Shown: positions 50,212-63,500 of the stretch, piece after piece
How the letters are laid out: each line of letters starts with the position of its first letter
How positions within the stretch are numbered: the stretch's first letter is position 1
Assembly (NCBI GenBank): GCA_022578605.1
Contig: MU394079.1
Span: 335,379-399,378, forward strand
Length of the DNA stretch: 64,000 bases
Direction of reading: 5' to 3'
Origin: Camillea tinctor
Lineage: Eukaryota > Ascomycota > Sordariomycetes > Xylariales > Xylariaceae
Made by a program: the position numbers and the translations under genes
Notes under the pieces: generated by a model
The model's database searches: none
The model's input: only the letters and a program-made list of their open reading frames with translations
Told to the model about the DNA's origin: nothing

Positions 50212-51956
50212 TTACAAAACAATAATGCCAACACCCGAAACCACGGCAGTGACAATGTAAGCAACGAAGAAAGCCTTGCCGTAGTTGAAGAAGCTGGGAG
50301 TCGTCATGGCGCTAACGGCAGCACCGCTAGAGGAGCTGCTAGCAGCAGTTCCCTGCTGGCCCGTGGCGGCGGGAACAGTACCGGTGCCCTCGGCACCGAC
50401 AGCAGCAATCAAGCTGGAGCAGCTACCGGTGGTGGTTGGGCTCTGAGTGCTAGCGAGACCACTGAAGTCACAGGCGCTGGCCTTGTTGCTGCTGTCCTGG
50501 GCTTGGTAGTATTCGTTGGCAACAAAGGCAAGCTGCACCTTGGCAGAACAGCCCGAGAGAGCGCCATAACTACCAGTGGTAGCGTTGTTGGCAATAGCGT
50601 CACAGTATCTGCCGTCCTCCAGACCGCACAAGTAAGAGAATTGGGCGCCGTACTCGGTCGCATCGTCTGAGGTGATGGTGCATTCCAAGCTGGACATCTC
50701 ACACGAGCAGAACTCGGGGTTGACGGACTGAGGCAGAGGCGAGGCAACAGGAGCCCACGACGTACCGGTAGCAGGGCAAGCAGGAGCAGAGTTGGAAGGA
50801 GTGTAGGCACTCGAGGCGGTAATGGTCGGGCTGACCCTAGCCAGCTGGGAACTGAGAGAGGTGAAATCGGGGTAGGGGGAGACGGAGGAACCGTCAACCT
50901 CGACTAGACCGTAGTTGTTCTCCGACATGAACCACTGGTAGACAATACCACCGGAGAAGACCGAGGTCATGTTGCCGTACAGGACCGCAACCTCAGTGAA
51001 AGGTCGGTGGGTTGGGCCACCGTCGATACCCTCAATGCAACCATACTCGGCAAAGAAAACAGGCACAGGGTAGTCGCTGAAGAAGTCGACACGCTCGCCG
51101 TAAGACGACTCCTGGTAGCTGCTGTCACCGCACCACGAGTAGACGTTGTAGCCCCAGAAGTCAATGGCGGTTCCGTTACCATCGGAAGTAGGTTCGCAGG
51201 CAAAGTAGTGGGCAAGCTCATCTCGGCTAGGCACATCAGCAGTAGCATAGCCAACACCAAGTGAGGTACGGTAGTTCATCTGCTTGATGTAGGCCTTGGT
51301 GTCACGGACAGCAGCCTTGACGTAGGCGGCCGCGGCAGTCTGGTTGGCGGCACTGACGACCTCATTACCGGCGAAGAAACCAATGACGTTGTTGTACTTT
51401 TGCAGCGAATCAACGACGGCGGTGTAACGAGTGTAGAGCTCCGTGTTCCAAGAGGGATCATTGCTGTCGATGGAGAGGTTAGGCTCACTGAGATCGGCAA
51501 CAACGTAGATGTCGGCGGAAGCCAACTGCTCCATGCAGTCATCGTGATCTTGGGTGGGATCGATAGCATAGACACGAATAACGTTGGTGAAAATCTGCTT
51601 CATGTAGGGGATATCACGAGAGCACTTGGAAGCATCAATTAGAGGGTCAGTATATTGGGTAGAGGTAGAAGTGCCATTAGGGTTGTAGTTCTCTTGGTAC
51701 GCAACACCCTTGAGGTAGCTGTAGTGAGGAGTTAGCCGACAGCTGAACCAAGACAACGACTCGCCACGATCGGCAACGTCGGAGGGACTGAAGAAAGCGA
51801 AGAGAAAACATACAATTGAGAACCGTTGTTGGAATAGAAGAAATGCTGGCCATATGCCTCGATCGCCGGGATGTCGTCGTAACTTGCAGCCAGTGCAGTG
51901 CCGGAGAGGGTGGCGGCCCCGAGAGCGAGCCTCGAGATTGCTGAGGAGGCCCTCAT
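50212..51956 (-). CDS. GH72 beta-1,3-glucanosyltransferase with X8 domain, GPI-anchored
   Basis: Two exons, 51956-51814 and 51718-50212, give 549 residues. Member of the Gas/Gel/Phr family, which cuts and re-joins beta-1,3-glucan chains at the outer face of the plasma membrane during wall growth. The signal peptide ([23 protein letters not shown]) is followed by [19 protein letters not shown]; catalytic acid Glu167 lies in FAGNEV and nucleophile Glu272 in FFAEYGC. The cysteine-rich X8 (CBM43) domain covers about 385-465. A Ser/Ala-rich stem (about 495-520) and a hydrophobic C-terminal tail ([19 protein letters not shown]) form a GPI-anchor signal. Presence of X8 places it in the GH72+ subgroup. 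The intron (GTATGT...CACTACAG) is short and phase 2. A possible 5'-UTR intron donor (GTAAGT on the minus strand near 52275) is unproven. Confidence 0.98.
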
Positions 51957-54900
51957 GGTGGGAATTTACTTTTGATGTTGTGTTGCGCGATGTAGTAGCG
52001 AAGGTGTTGTGTTATTGTTGTTGTTGCTGTAGTAGAAAACGACTAATAGTTTGGCGCAAGTCGAAGAAACGCAGAAAATGCCTTGCTAGATTATGTGTTA
52101 ATGCCGATTTGATAACGAGAGATAATCGGCGACTGGTTGTTGGAAAAGAAAAAAGAGAAAAAAAGAAACGAAAACGATTGTCTTTGAATTGTGATGGTGG
52201 TTGATGGTGGGATGATTTGTTGGTTGGAGTAGGGAAAAAGAAAAAGCCAAGAAAAAGAAAAACGAGTTCGACTTACGAAAGGTAAAAAAGAGTGGCGGCA
52301 AGAAAAGAGAATGACCTAAGAAAAGAAATTAACCCTCTGGTTGAGTACGCAAGCGCCTGCAAGTATTAAAAAAGAGTCATGTACGTACCTGCTCCGCCTC
52401 ACTCCTGCACTATCTGTACTACGTTTTCGTACAGAGGTACCCGTTGCTGGACTATGATTTGCTATAATTTGTCAGGTACCAAGTACTGGGGTTTACTAGT
52501 GCCTCCCACTTACATGTTACTGTATTTGGAATCCGTACTAAAATGGTGGACTGCTGGGTTTTGGTTCTTTAGTTTATTAGTGTTTATATAGAGAAGAGCT
52601 ACTCCATATGATTCAATATAGGTATGGTATCATAATAATAATAAGGAAAAGTCCAGCACAATGAGGTGTGAGAAGAGATAGAAATAGGTTAACCTATATG
52701 GTTCGCTGAAATAATACACACAAAGAAACTACAGTATAGTGTGATAGTAAGTGGCTGGCTTATAAGGGATAGGCGCAAGACAACCCAAAAAAAGACAGAC
52801 AGTGAAGAAAAAAAAAACAATGATAATTCGATACGATGTAGTGATGGATTGGTGCCAAACAGAATCCGATACGAAACAGGAGACAGTGGCTGCGCCGCAT
52901 ATCATGTCTCTGCAAGGTTAGACCATCCTGACCATCCTCCCCGACACGACCTTCCCAAACAGGTCCTGAAGCAAAGCCAGGCACCATTCCACAGCCCATA
53001 AAGTACCTCCCACTGAAGCGTTCGCCGCTTTGTCACTAACTTTTGTCGCTGCTGATGTGGCCTAGCGGGGCCTGGCGGGGGCATTGAGGGGCCAAAGGGG
53101 CCAGAATGGTGAACGGAACCCTTGGAATCTTGGCACCGATTGGCTGACGATCCTGGCCACCACCCGAAACTACCGACTACCGTTTCCGTTAGCCCCACCG
53201 AGTCGGGCTTAGTGGATTTTCAGGTAGACTGAGCAATCACCCGTAGAAAAAAAAGCTTAGCATTGCTTGGCTGTCAGGTTGCCCAAGCACTAACCACCTC
53301 CGCCAGCCATTCACAGCACTTCATTGTGTAGATCTTGACGAAGTATGATGTATGTGGTCCACGAATTTCGATCCTCGATCATTCCAATGTTGTCATCATC
53401 ATCAGTAAAATTATTTTACCATTGTCACGGAACCCAACTTTGTCTTGGTATGTGTATAAGAAAGAATGCGACGAAGCTCAGAAGATCGTGGTCATGTTCC
53501 ACTGAGAAAACCCGACCTGCCTCCTATTATTTACTTACCTTACAATATCTTATCATCTTGTTCATAATGCCGGTAGTAAAGTAGGTAATTACATTTCGCG
53601 AGTTAGTCAACAATGAACTTGATGGCTCGGTTACCCATTCCGACCACTACGATCACAGAAAAGCAACCTCGTGGCCGGCGAGAACAATGCGATCCTGGTA
53701 GTGTAGAAATGACTTATACTACATACCCAGTTGTGAACACACCAAGTTGCCAAGAAAAGTTGAAGATTGGTTTAATACTGACTTAGCATACACTAGAAAC
53801 ATATACCCCGTTAAAGAATGGGGTTCCATAAACATTCTACCGCAAACTTTAAAGACGTAGTGTGTGCAACATTGAACATACGAAAAAGGCAAAAGAAAAG
53901 AAATTGTGTAACCTTGGATATGGTACCAGTACGGAGTACATCAAATGCATACACTTACATACATACATACGAGATATTGCCCTGTCAGGGTTAAGGCATT
54001 AACCAACTTGTACCAAATTAAATTACCCCAATTAATCGTTTGTGTACTTGCTACGTGCCCTGCTCCCAGGTCATATAACTGCTCAAGAAAAGTACGACGT
54101 AAGCAAGTCCAACACTATTGAACCACCAGACCCACGGACGCGTCCTTTGTCCCCACCCATTTCTATGCTTTCCACGCTATACCCATTTCCTTTTGATTCG
54201 CCGCATAGAGCATGTTCTTCCCCCCGGATGGTCATCCGAGTTTTTTTTTAAACCTCCCTCCTCCGAAAAAAAAAGATAATAAATGAACGGCGGTCTACGC
54301 TTGGGGGGTGTACCGTGGATGATGGAAAGAAAAGCTGGTTTTGGATCCGGAAATGGTTATAATGAGCAGCGTATAAGAGAAACAAGGGATAACGATGATA
54401 TCGATATGTAGTAAATTTTATGACATTATGACGCAGAACAAAGATCGAGTCTGTCTACACGAGAAATACAGGTTCGAAAAAAAAAAATGCGAATGCGACC
54501 GACCATTGGAGAAAGGGGGGTTAACTACACGCGAGACTGGGTAGGTAGTCAGGTCAGGTAGGGGGGGCCGGCCGAAGGCATAGGCGAATGGTCGTTCGCG
54601 AGGGAAAATGGAAGCCCGAATTCGTTCTTCTAGACCCCCAAACCCCAATTTCGGACAAAGCGCCAGCGGGCGAATAATAACATGCCAGGCTAATCGGAAA
54701 TTATTCTGGCTCTCGACTCAACTTTCCTGCTACGATATCTAGGAATAGGACATGGAATAGGCATAGGTAAAAGCTAAACTGCATACTGGCGAAGGACATG
54801 GGTTTTGAATGTAATGATATCGTTATATTTAATCTTATTCGTGCTCTGTGGATGTACTTCTGCTATGAGGTTTATTGGCTGTGGCTATGTCTCTGGAATT

Positions 54901-57157
54901 TGATAGTCGAAATGTGGATATCGGTGTATGGGGGCAGTAGTTTGACAGCCTTAAAAGTGCTCATATGTATGCGTAGTTCGTTCTGTGGTTTTATTACATA
55001 TACTTTGGTTGAAATATCTCAGATGATTTGATATGGGATATAAGTCTATTGCTATTTTTCTACGTAGGTCAAGTCCCTGGTTATCCGTCACCATATATGG
55101 ATTGCCTTTAAAGAAGGAGCCTGGATATTCGGACTGTCATGCCAGAAACTAGAACTGTCTCTTTAAGCGTGGATTTTTTTTTGTCTAGCTCCCGAGTCTA
55201 TATATCACCTCGCAGTAGTTGACCCCCCTAGTTCACAACTCTAAAGTCTCTTTACTAGGAAGGCATGCTTATTATTGGAATCATAACAACTCCCTGTGAG
55301 ATATAAATACATACAAAGCCGGGTAACTACCTAGTAGGTAATTACTGATTTCCCTAGTGGTGGTATCATACATGAGAATACTAGGTCGCCCTGGTGGATG
55401 CGTAACTGCTGAGTAAAACATAGTTGAAACAGAAATAGCTACATCATAATAATATGCTTTGATCCCTAAGAAAGGATAACAGAGGAGTTATACAAAACCT
55501 CCTCAGCTCACGATTCAATATTCGGGATGATTGATACTTTAGACTATCGATATCGTGTAAATATAGGCTAGCTACGGCTATCCACATGTATTCTAGCCAT
55601 GTACTAAGCTCTCTCCTGAGCCCCCTAGATATCTGTCAAATCTAATAAACCATAAAGGACATACATGGAACAAAAGGAGTATTTCTATGTATATATAATG
55701 GTATCACAAGCAATTGTAGTTCTACATTGTTCCTTACAGAACAATGTGATTACCCAAGTCCATGCTAGGTCTCACGTGACAATATCCCTCCTCTCAGACT
55801 TTTCTAATACGGCTCAATGTGACATATCGACCTTAAAATATAATAGATCTGCAAGTAAGAATCCAATTCGCTATGAGTGTTTTCTATCCTCGAAGGCTAT
55901 GCAACCGTGGCGTAGCACAACCCTAAGATTTCATACCTTCAAGGCAGCCAGTTGGTCGATCAGCTGCAGAGAATAGGGATATCTATTAACTTCAACATTT
56001 GCATAGCCCCCTACGCAAGGCACACCACCCGGAATAATAATATTACATAGTCGATCAACACTAAGCTCGTGTTTACATATTGATATTGGTTATTAAGAAA
56101 AAAAAGGGGGGAAATCCTCTACTCTCATCGAGATACCCAAGCACAAGTAGGGTATCTATCTGTCATGTATACTACAATTTAGAGCTACTTGCTATTTGGT
56201 TACTGATGCCTACACAAATGGCTGACTTAGAAGCTTGCTTCTTTCTCATCTCTTCTAAGCTAAGAGTACCTAGGTATGTGCTGCGAATAACGAGGCTGCT
56301 CGTAGGTCCCAACTTTCTTGCCGAAATTCGCTCTTTCTTAGTCACCTTCAAGTCAACGTCTACATACTTACCGTCTTAGATATCGCAAATTATTAAGTTA
56401 GCTCGCGTTTCTCTTAGGTGGTTAATATCGAAACTCAGGGGCGATAAGTGAGTCTACCCCAATTTCAGCTATACGATCATTGATGCAACGCATCATACAT
56501 TAATACCCGTAATAGCCTAACTTGTAATAAAAAACATGTAAGTTATTATTCAAGTTACAACGAACCGCAAATAAGGCAAATAATTCCCACTGCGGTAGTA
56601 GGAGCAAAATGTCAACCCGCATCAGTCTGTCCTTGGGATCTTTCCTCTCAGCGATGAAGCTTTCATTGGCCTGCCTCGACGGCTGGTTATCACTGCGCGG
56701 TATAGTAGCAAGCTGAATTATATTGAAAGGTGTTTCCGCCAGCGTGGTTTCTTTGGTCCGAAACTGTAAACATCCTGACCATAAAAAACATGATTACAAA
56801 CAAGGTCTATACTCCGGTAAAATAGCATGTATATTCCACCACCTCATACATTGAGCTAGACGCTTCCATACTACTTTAAATAACTGATTGTTGCAAAGAT
56901 CGTATTATCCTGAATTTTTGTTAGCTGGGACGACTTGACACTTGGAAATGGACTTGCTTAAATAACCCTTGCTGTTTATAAACATCCCTTGATTAGAAGA
57001 ATTTGATTGGGAAAACCATTCTAAATGTCGTCTCCTGTCCCGTAGAGGGGTTCCCAATATCAGTTTTGCCATAATGTTCTTAAACTTCAAGTTCAAGTAT
57101 TATCTTTTATCGAGCTGCCACCAATATAATATAAAGAACTATAGTGGTCAGTGCGCG

Positions 57158-57231
57158 CGCTCCCAGAAACTATGGGGCGAAGCTCCATAATAAGATATAT
57201 AAGGAGCTTCTTTTCCCCATTTCTGGGAGCG
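57158..57231. repeat. Imperfect 29-bp inverted repeat (hairpin, possible MITE or TIR remnant)
   Basis: Left arm 57158-57186 begins CGCTCCCAGAAA and ends GAAGCTCC; the right arm (57203-57231), read in reverse complement, also begins CGCTCCCAGAAA and ends GAAGCTCC, with a TGGGG block in both. Twelve outer bases and eight inner bases match exactly. The loop is 16 AT-rich bases. Such a unit could be a folded miniature element or a solo terminal repeat. Confidence 0.75.
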
Positions 57232-57706
57232 TTACTAGGCACACCATCTATCTACTTTTTCCCCTACTTTATATTATTGCTTATTATCGTGATATCTTTG
57301 CTTTTGCTTATATACTTATAGCCCTTTATTACGTGAGGAGAAGGATATTGGGGGCTTTATGCTGAGTTTATATGATAATTAGTCCTACTTAAACCACTAG
57401 TAATGAAACGTTGCACTGGCGCTGGATCAAAATTAGAGTCTTCATATTCTCTAGAGGGCACTACTGGGCTATTTTGCATTTTATGCACAATTTTCCCCAT
57501 GATCTTTCTCCATTTTGTACCAGCCGGAAAGTATATTTCGCTTTGTTAATAGAATGTAATTGGATAGAATACAAAGGGGTGGGTAACAGCTTCTATCAAA
57601 CCAGATATATCATGTAGAACATGTTGGTTGTCTCAGCAATCTCTAGTAAGTATGGCAGTCGAATCAGTTGAACTTCAGCAATCATGCCCATGGCGTCTTT
57701 GATAAA

Positions 57707-57732
57707 TAGGGATATAGGGATATAGGGATATA
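57707..57732. repeat. TAGGGATA octamer repeat, three units
   Basis: Three perfect direct copies of TAGGGATA plus a TA. Confidence 0.85.
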
Positions 57733-59966
57733 TTTTCGAGTGTCAATATTCTTTCTGCCAACATCGATGAATTGCCTAGATTTCGGCCGTAAATTTTCGG
57801 CAAACTACGGCTAACTTCGTTGATAGACAGTCGAGTGTCATACCGATTCCTTGGTCTTTGGTCATCCGCTTAATGCCGCTTTCAGAGGAGGAATCGCAAC
57901 TAGTAGAAGATCCGATCGTTTCATAGACCATAATGACCAACCAGCGATCCCCTGTCAATCTTTAGAACCAATTTTGGCGGATATCCTTGCTTCTATAAGC
58001 AAAACTGGATCGACTTTCTAGCGCGTCGTCTCATGACCTCTTGTTGACAGCCTGGTCTAGGTTTCTCTCAGGTTAGCCTCGGACAACTTCAGCAGTTTCT
58101 GCTTCATCGATCCAGACGATTGTCTTCGTACCTGGTTATGAGAAAACTCTAGTTTCAGCCATGGCGCTCCATGTGATGCGGAGAATTTGTTCGTATATTC
58201 GTGCCTTCGAGTATATCCGAGGCAAAACTAGCCCCTGAATGAGAGACGTATGGTCAAATTACGCGGATGGGAACAATTGGAAAAGTGATGAATAGACCCT
58301 AGCTTAGGAAAGGAAATACAAATTAGAAGATGTCGTCTAGCGTCGGAAGATAAAAGGCATTTTCTTTTCCTAAGACAAGGCTTGGAAGGCGGGAAATACT
58401 ATGTGTGCTTGTCCGTATTTACCATATCAGTGTAACCTATATGTGGTAGAGGCTAGAAGGCGGTGCCACAGAGCAATGCATTGCGTCCGCCGACTTTGCG
58501 ATATATTTACAACTCTCGCTAATAGAAGTTTGTGGTTTGCCGTGACCCGTGTATCTCTATGAAAATCCGAGGTTGAAGCAACGCACTGCGCCGCCAACAC
58601 ATAACCGCCATAGGTTGCCGTCTTGGTATCAAGAAGGAGTGAACTCTCATAGCCTTATCAACAACTGTATTGTAGTCAATATTGAATCGCAACTTATTCA
58701 TATTGTCACTCCATAATCACATCAAGTTTGTGTTGCACTCGTATTATCTTGTCATAATCATGGCAAACATGTTTTATAGATGAGTCCGTTTGGTTCCATA
58801 TTCTGTACAGCTTTTCAAGGTGGGAACAAATTGAGGTTGAATAATAAGGGGGTTAAAGTTTCATACCGGATGTTGATGTCATTCATCTGATGACACAAAT
58901 TTTTGCTCTTTACCGACTATCTTGAGCAAAGAGCTAAGGAATTATACTGTTTAGATTCGATATTTGTATCTCCTTGAAAAGGATATATAAGTGTTGCTCA
59001 ACATCTTGACTGTTTGTGGTAGAACTTGTGTAACCTACTCCGTGCAAAACCGAATACAATTTCTATGACAAAGTATATTATTGTAAAGTGTCTCAATTAC
59101 TATATCCAGTCAAATAATTTGTCATATGTCTCCAGGTATATCGTATTAGGTAGCAATGTAGGTATTACAACTGAGCCTGGCATCATCATTTCTAGGTATT
59201 GTGCGAGACTTCTTACTACCTATGCCTAGGTATGTATATGGGTAGCTAGTATCCTCGCGGGGTCTCTTGATATCTTCCTATTGGTAGCTACTTATGACTA
59301 GTCCATGGCTTCTTGTAAGAAATAAACGAAAATAAGCCTTATTACTAGATTAGTAGTGTGTATTCCAGATCAGTCATAGCTCGATTTAGACTACCCATAA
59401 ATCGTAACTCCACAATAAGCCTCTAGAGACAACTCCCCATCTTACATAAGGGGAACAGGTAGTCCCGTGAGCTAGACAACATCATTTAATCCCGGCTGGT
59501 AGAGATAATACCCTCCGACAAACGGAGGTTTAGATACGAGCGGAATACGAGGTATGTGGCCTTCTATATAGAGGCTAGTTGCCGAAGGGCAATTGGCGTT
59601 CGCTTTGGCCACAACGTATAATCAGTGACTTTCTAATCTCTGGTGCGACCAGATCGGCCATTTTCTCGACGGAAACCCTTGGGGAGTCACGGCATGCTGT
59701 AATTCCTCAGCTAAACCAACCAGCAGCCTACCAACTAACGCCTCCTGGGGTTGTTAGCCTATAAGCTCACTGAAGGCAATAAATCACGAGGTACAGTAAA
59801 AAGGATCGTGTTAACTCGTTTCGTTCTGCTCTGTAACTGAGCCATTAAGTTTTATACATTTCTCAGCGATTCTTCCCGGTTGCCCGTTTGCTCCCGCCCA
59901 TGTGAATCCCGTTTTCATCCTAACCTACACGCTTTCCCTCCCCCGATTCTTCAGCCCCTCCCCAAA

Positions 59967-60512
59967 TCACGTTTGCTCGGCTAACTGCATCGTGCCCGGC
60001 AGCCCCGGGACCCACCCAGGACGTCTGGAAGTCCACAGCTCGATCGTAGGTATCTCCTTGGTGATAGTAATATCGTCGTCTAGAGTGCCAGCCTTGACTA
60101 TCTTGGAGCCGGGGAAGGCCACGGTCTGCCGCCAGAGGGTGGTGCCGCAGTCTGGGCAGAAGAACGAGGTGATCTCATTCCCGGAGTCGGCCTTCTTGGA
60201 GATGCGCTTCGGCTTGCCTGCCGTCACGCGGAAGCTCGACTCGGGCACGATTAGGTTGGTGCTGTAGGTTGAGCCAGATACTTTTCTACAGTCGGTGCAG
60301 TAGCACAGCGCCTAAATAATTGTTGGGAATTGGGTTAGATGGGGGCTGGAACTGGCCGCTTGGGGTTAAGGAAGGAAAAGGGGGGGAGGGGGCCAAAACA
60401 AAGAAAAAAGAGCCCTTCTGAGGTTGAGATTTTATGTAGTACGCACCTTGACGCTGGGCTGTCCTTCGTAAGAGAAGCGAACATTGCCGCAGAAGCAGCT
60501 TCCTTTAGGCAT
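59967..60512 (-). CDS. GFA-domain protein (glutathione-dependent formaldehyde-activating family)
   Basis: Two exons, 60512-60447 and 60311-59967, give 136 residues. The family binds zinc through cysteines and was named for a bacterial enzyme that condenses formaldehyde with glutathione; most fungal members are uncharacterised. The zinc-binding motifs are in order: CFCG (exon 1, MPKGSCFCGNVRF), CYCTDC just after the intron, and CPDCGTTLWRQ. The C-terminus has the expected VKAGTLDD strand and a family-typical LWTSRRPGWVPG. The 135-nt intron (AAG|GTGCGT to TTTAG|GCG) is phase 0, and its exclusion is needed to join the first cysteine motif to the second. It is the only gene found in the last 12 kb. 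Confidence 0.94.
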
Positions 60513-63500
60513 GATTCAGGTTTCGTTTTGACAAGTTTGGGAAGTTTTATAATCTTAGAAACCCGTTTTAAACCTCGGTTGGTGGAGTCGTGTTACAATC
60601 GCCAGTTCGGCTGGGAAATTCGTACGATGGGATGGGTACTGTTAGTGAGGGAGATGGGAATAAGAAAAAAAAATACTGACAGCCTGGTTGCTACATTACC
60701 CCTTACTGCTATCAAGTGTTGTCGGCGCGGCGCGGCTCCCTCTTTATATAGACATCGTTAGTTTCCCCACAGATCCGGGACCCTGGCATCATTTATATCT
60801 GCTATCTTGTTATTTGTTGGATCATATCTCATCATTACAACCCCCCTCCCCCTCCCCCTTTCCTTCCAGGCTAGGCATTAGGTCTGGACCCCTTGTGATT
60901 TGATTTTCTCGCGCCGAAAGTCACCGAGAAAGCCACAGCCTGCGCATGCAGTTATATGTACTACGTACGCCGTAATAGGGCGCACGCGATATTTCCAGCG
61001 CTCTAGCCAATCACTTGGGGTTCCATATCCCGTGAAGGTGGTGTTGCTCTTGCCTTTCTGTCATGTACGCCCTCCAGGACAGAACCCGGAAAGTTCGTGC
61101 GAGCAGATCCAAATTTATTAGATCCCTATTATGGATGCAGATTTACAATCCCACCCCGATCCTGCCGGTTGGTACTTCAGGGCAGAGCCATCGAAATTTG
61201 AACCTTGGCGTGACGTGACTTGTCGGCGGAAGCGCATTCCGCCCAACTGGCTGCTTCAGGAAGGATTATGTTTGCGCTAAAACCTCGAACCCCAGGGTGT
61301 TAACGAACGGATGGATGGCCTAGGACTATGTATGTATGTAATGGGCTGGGGTGAAGCTGAACCTTGCATAAAAAAAGACTGCTAAGAGCTATTTGGGTTG
61401 TTAAAGATCATGGACGGAAGTGATACCTTGCAACCGTGAATACCTATGAAGGCATGCTAATAACTAGCCTACTATCTGTGGACACTACTGTTGCTGCTTA
61501 ACTACCACCCAAAGTAATGACTGCAGCAATGTGGTAACTTTTGATGAAACCTGGGGGTTTACTACACACCATTGGAGCTGTTGTCACATCTTTCCACCAA
61601 GCTGGTCCAACCCGGACAGATAAATGGGTCTTCATGGCACGGACATCTGATCTTCAGCCGATTTTATAGTGCACGGAATACATGTCATCAGATTATTCTA
61701 TCAACATTGCCAGTTGAGCATGCAGATGGCTTCAGCCAGCCGCGGCTATTAGGTGGGTATAAGTAGTAAGTAGTCACCTTTCCTCGGAGAAAACGACCGA
61801 GGTCGTTAATTCCCGTAGTAAGCCGGCAAGCTACACTCTAGGTATCTAGGCTATGTAGGTGATGGAGATGCTGTCATGAACATAGTGGTGTGCGTGATTA
61901 TTGCCAAGATCATTCGAAGGGCGTCCCTAGCCATGGCTTAGTGAAGCTTTGTCAGTTGCTCTATATTAATAGTTCTTTGGTATGTCCATGTTCTGCAAAC
62001 ACCGTATTACATAACGTCGGCTCGACGCAAGAGGCTTCTGGCGCGGCCTGCAACGTCAAACCGCGACGGGGTTCCAAGATTCGATCAATTAAGGAATTGC
62101 AATTTGGCAGGACATACACAGATATGCTATGCTGGTGTGCTGCCCAGCAAGAAATACGAGTTACTTAAACCCACCCGGGTCAGGAGCACGGATGAGATGA
62201 AAGGCATCAATTTGATAAGTCGCATGTAACCCACTGATAAGATCAGACTGGGTTCACGTGGTGGGATAGGTAATAATCCTTACGCTATAGAGAGGAATGG
62301 GTCGATATTAGTTCAACGTGGAATGAGATCACGTAACTCGGTGTTTACCAAAGATATATATTCTTAAAGGGCGTCTACTTTTAACGAAGTGTTAATAGTT
62401 GGTTAGTACCTAGGTAATCAAGCAAAAAAAAGGGATCAGTTATAAAGGTTAAGTTGATCTATATCCGTCTTAGTACACAGAAGTTACCTGGTTGTTGTCG
62501 ACATCATGGAAGGAATCGACTATTTATTTCCTAACCACGATACAACATAGACTACCAATTAATATCTGAGCGGTGCTGGCTAGTTTCTAACACTAAATAC
62601 CGCAACATACCTAACCTAGGTATTATTGGTTGATCGTTTTAGGACATTGACTCCAACATACACACAGCAATATATTCTAGATGTACCAAACTTCAGTCAA
62701 TGTCGCGGGGGTTCTGCTGGTTACATTGAGCAACGAGAGACAAGCGACAAGCAGAGGGGTAATTTCATCAAAGCAGCACGTCATTATAACGGGAAACTAG
62801 TTCCCCTCTCTATTTTGTTTAAATATGTTAATAATATAGCTTAAGTCTAAGAAGTGTCATATATTAACATTGTAAGACTGAAGTCCACCAACTGAGGTGG
62901 ATGCGATTGATCAGTGGAGAAACCTATACCTAATTGAACTACCTACGGCACTTGTAGAAAGCTCGATACATACAGTGAACTTACCATATCAGGAATGTAT
63001 TGGTCTAGACCTAATGCACGAATGAGGCGTGGAATCTTTTTTTTGCTATTCCTTTCCTCGCGCATGTCAGACACGTGGTCAGGTAGTAAACTGAACTGAT
63101 AGCGTAGCATCAGGAATAATCCAGTCCCATAATTATAATCTCTAAATTATTGCGGTGCTTTCACAAAGGTGCTTAGCCCATTTGTTAGCATCAATTAATT
63201 AATATTGACGGTTAGGTGGTATAAATTAATCATTACATACCTAGGTACGCAATCACCATTTGGCCATGTTTTATTTATTATCTGAAAATATGTGATATAA
63301 CTACTTAAAAACGTCGGTGTTGAACCTATCCAGGTAACTCGGCCTAGCAGTCCGGACTCCGGACACCAGAGGAAGAATGAAACAATAGATCGTAATGTCT
63401 AGGGATAGTCAATTGAACCAGCCATGTAGTTACAGAGTTGCATGCACTAGGACCGTTCCTGAATCCAAGTACTTTTTCCGTCACCCTTTTAAAGATCCTG

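Larger units (their letters stand above)
51957..59966. other. 8-kb AT-rich gene-poor region
   Basis: No gene is supported on either strand. The left end is the glucanosyltransferase promoter with a long A/T-rich leader. GTACGGAGTAC is at 53929-53939 and TACCTAGGTA at 56267-56276. From about 54.8 kb the composition drifts to AT-rich, with many stop codons in every frame; reverse frames at 56905-57096 and 57776-57958 are short and broken, and might be transposon relics, but I cannot identify a family. Contains the hairpin at 57158-57231 and the octamer repeat at 57707-57732. Confidence 0.55.

Noticed and set aside
56905..57958. Transposase relic
   Set aside because: Short, interrupted reverse frames without a recognisable DDE or helix-turn-helix motif; kept only as a possibility in the region note.
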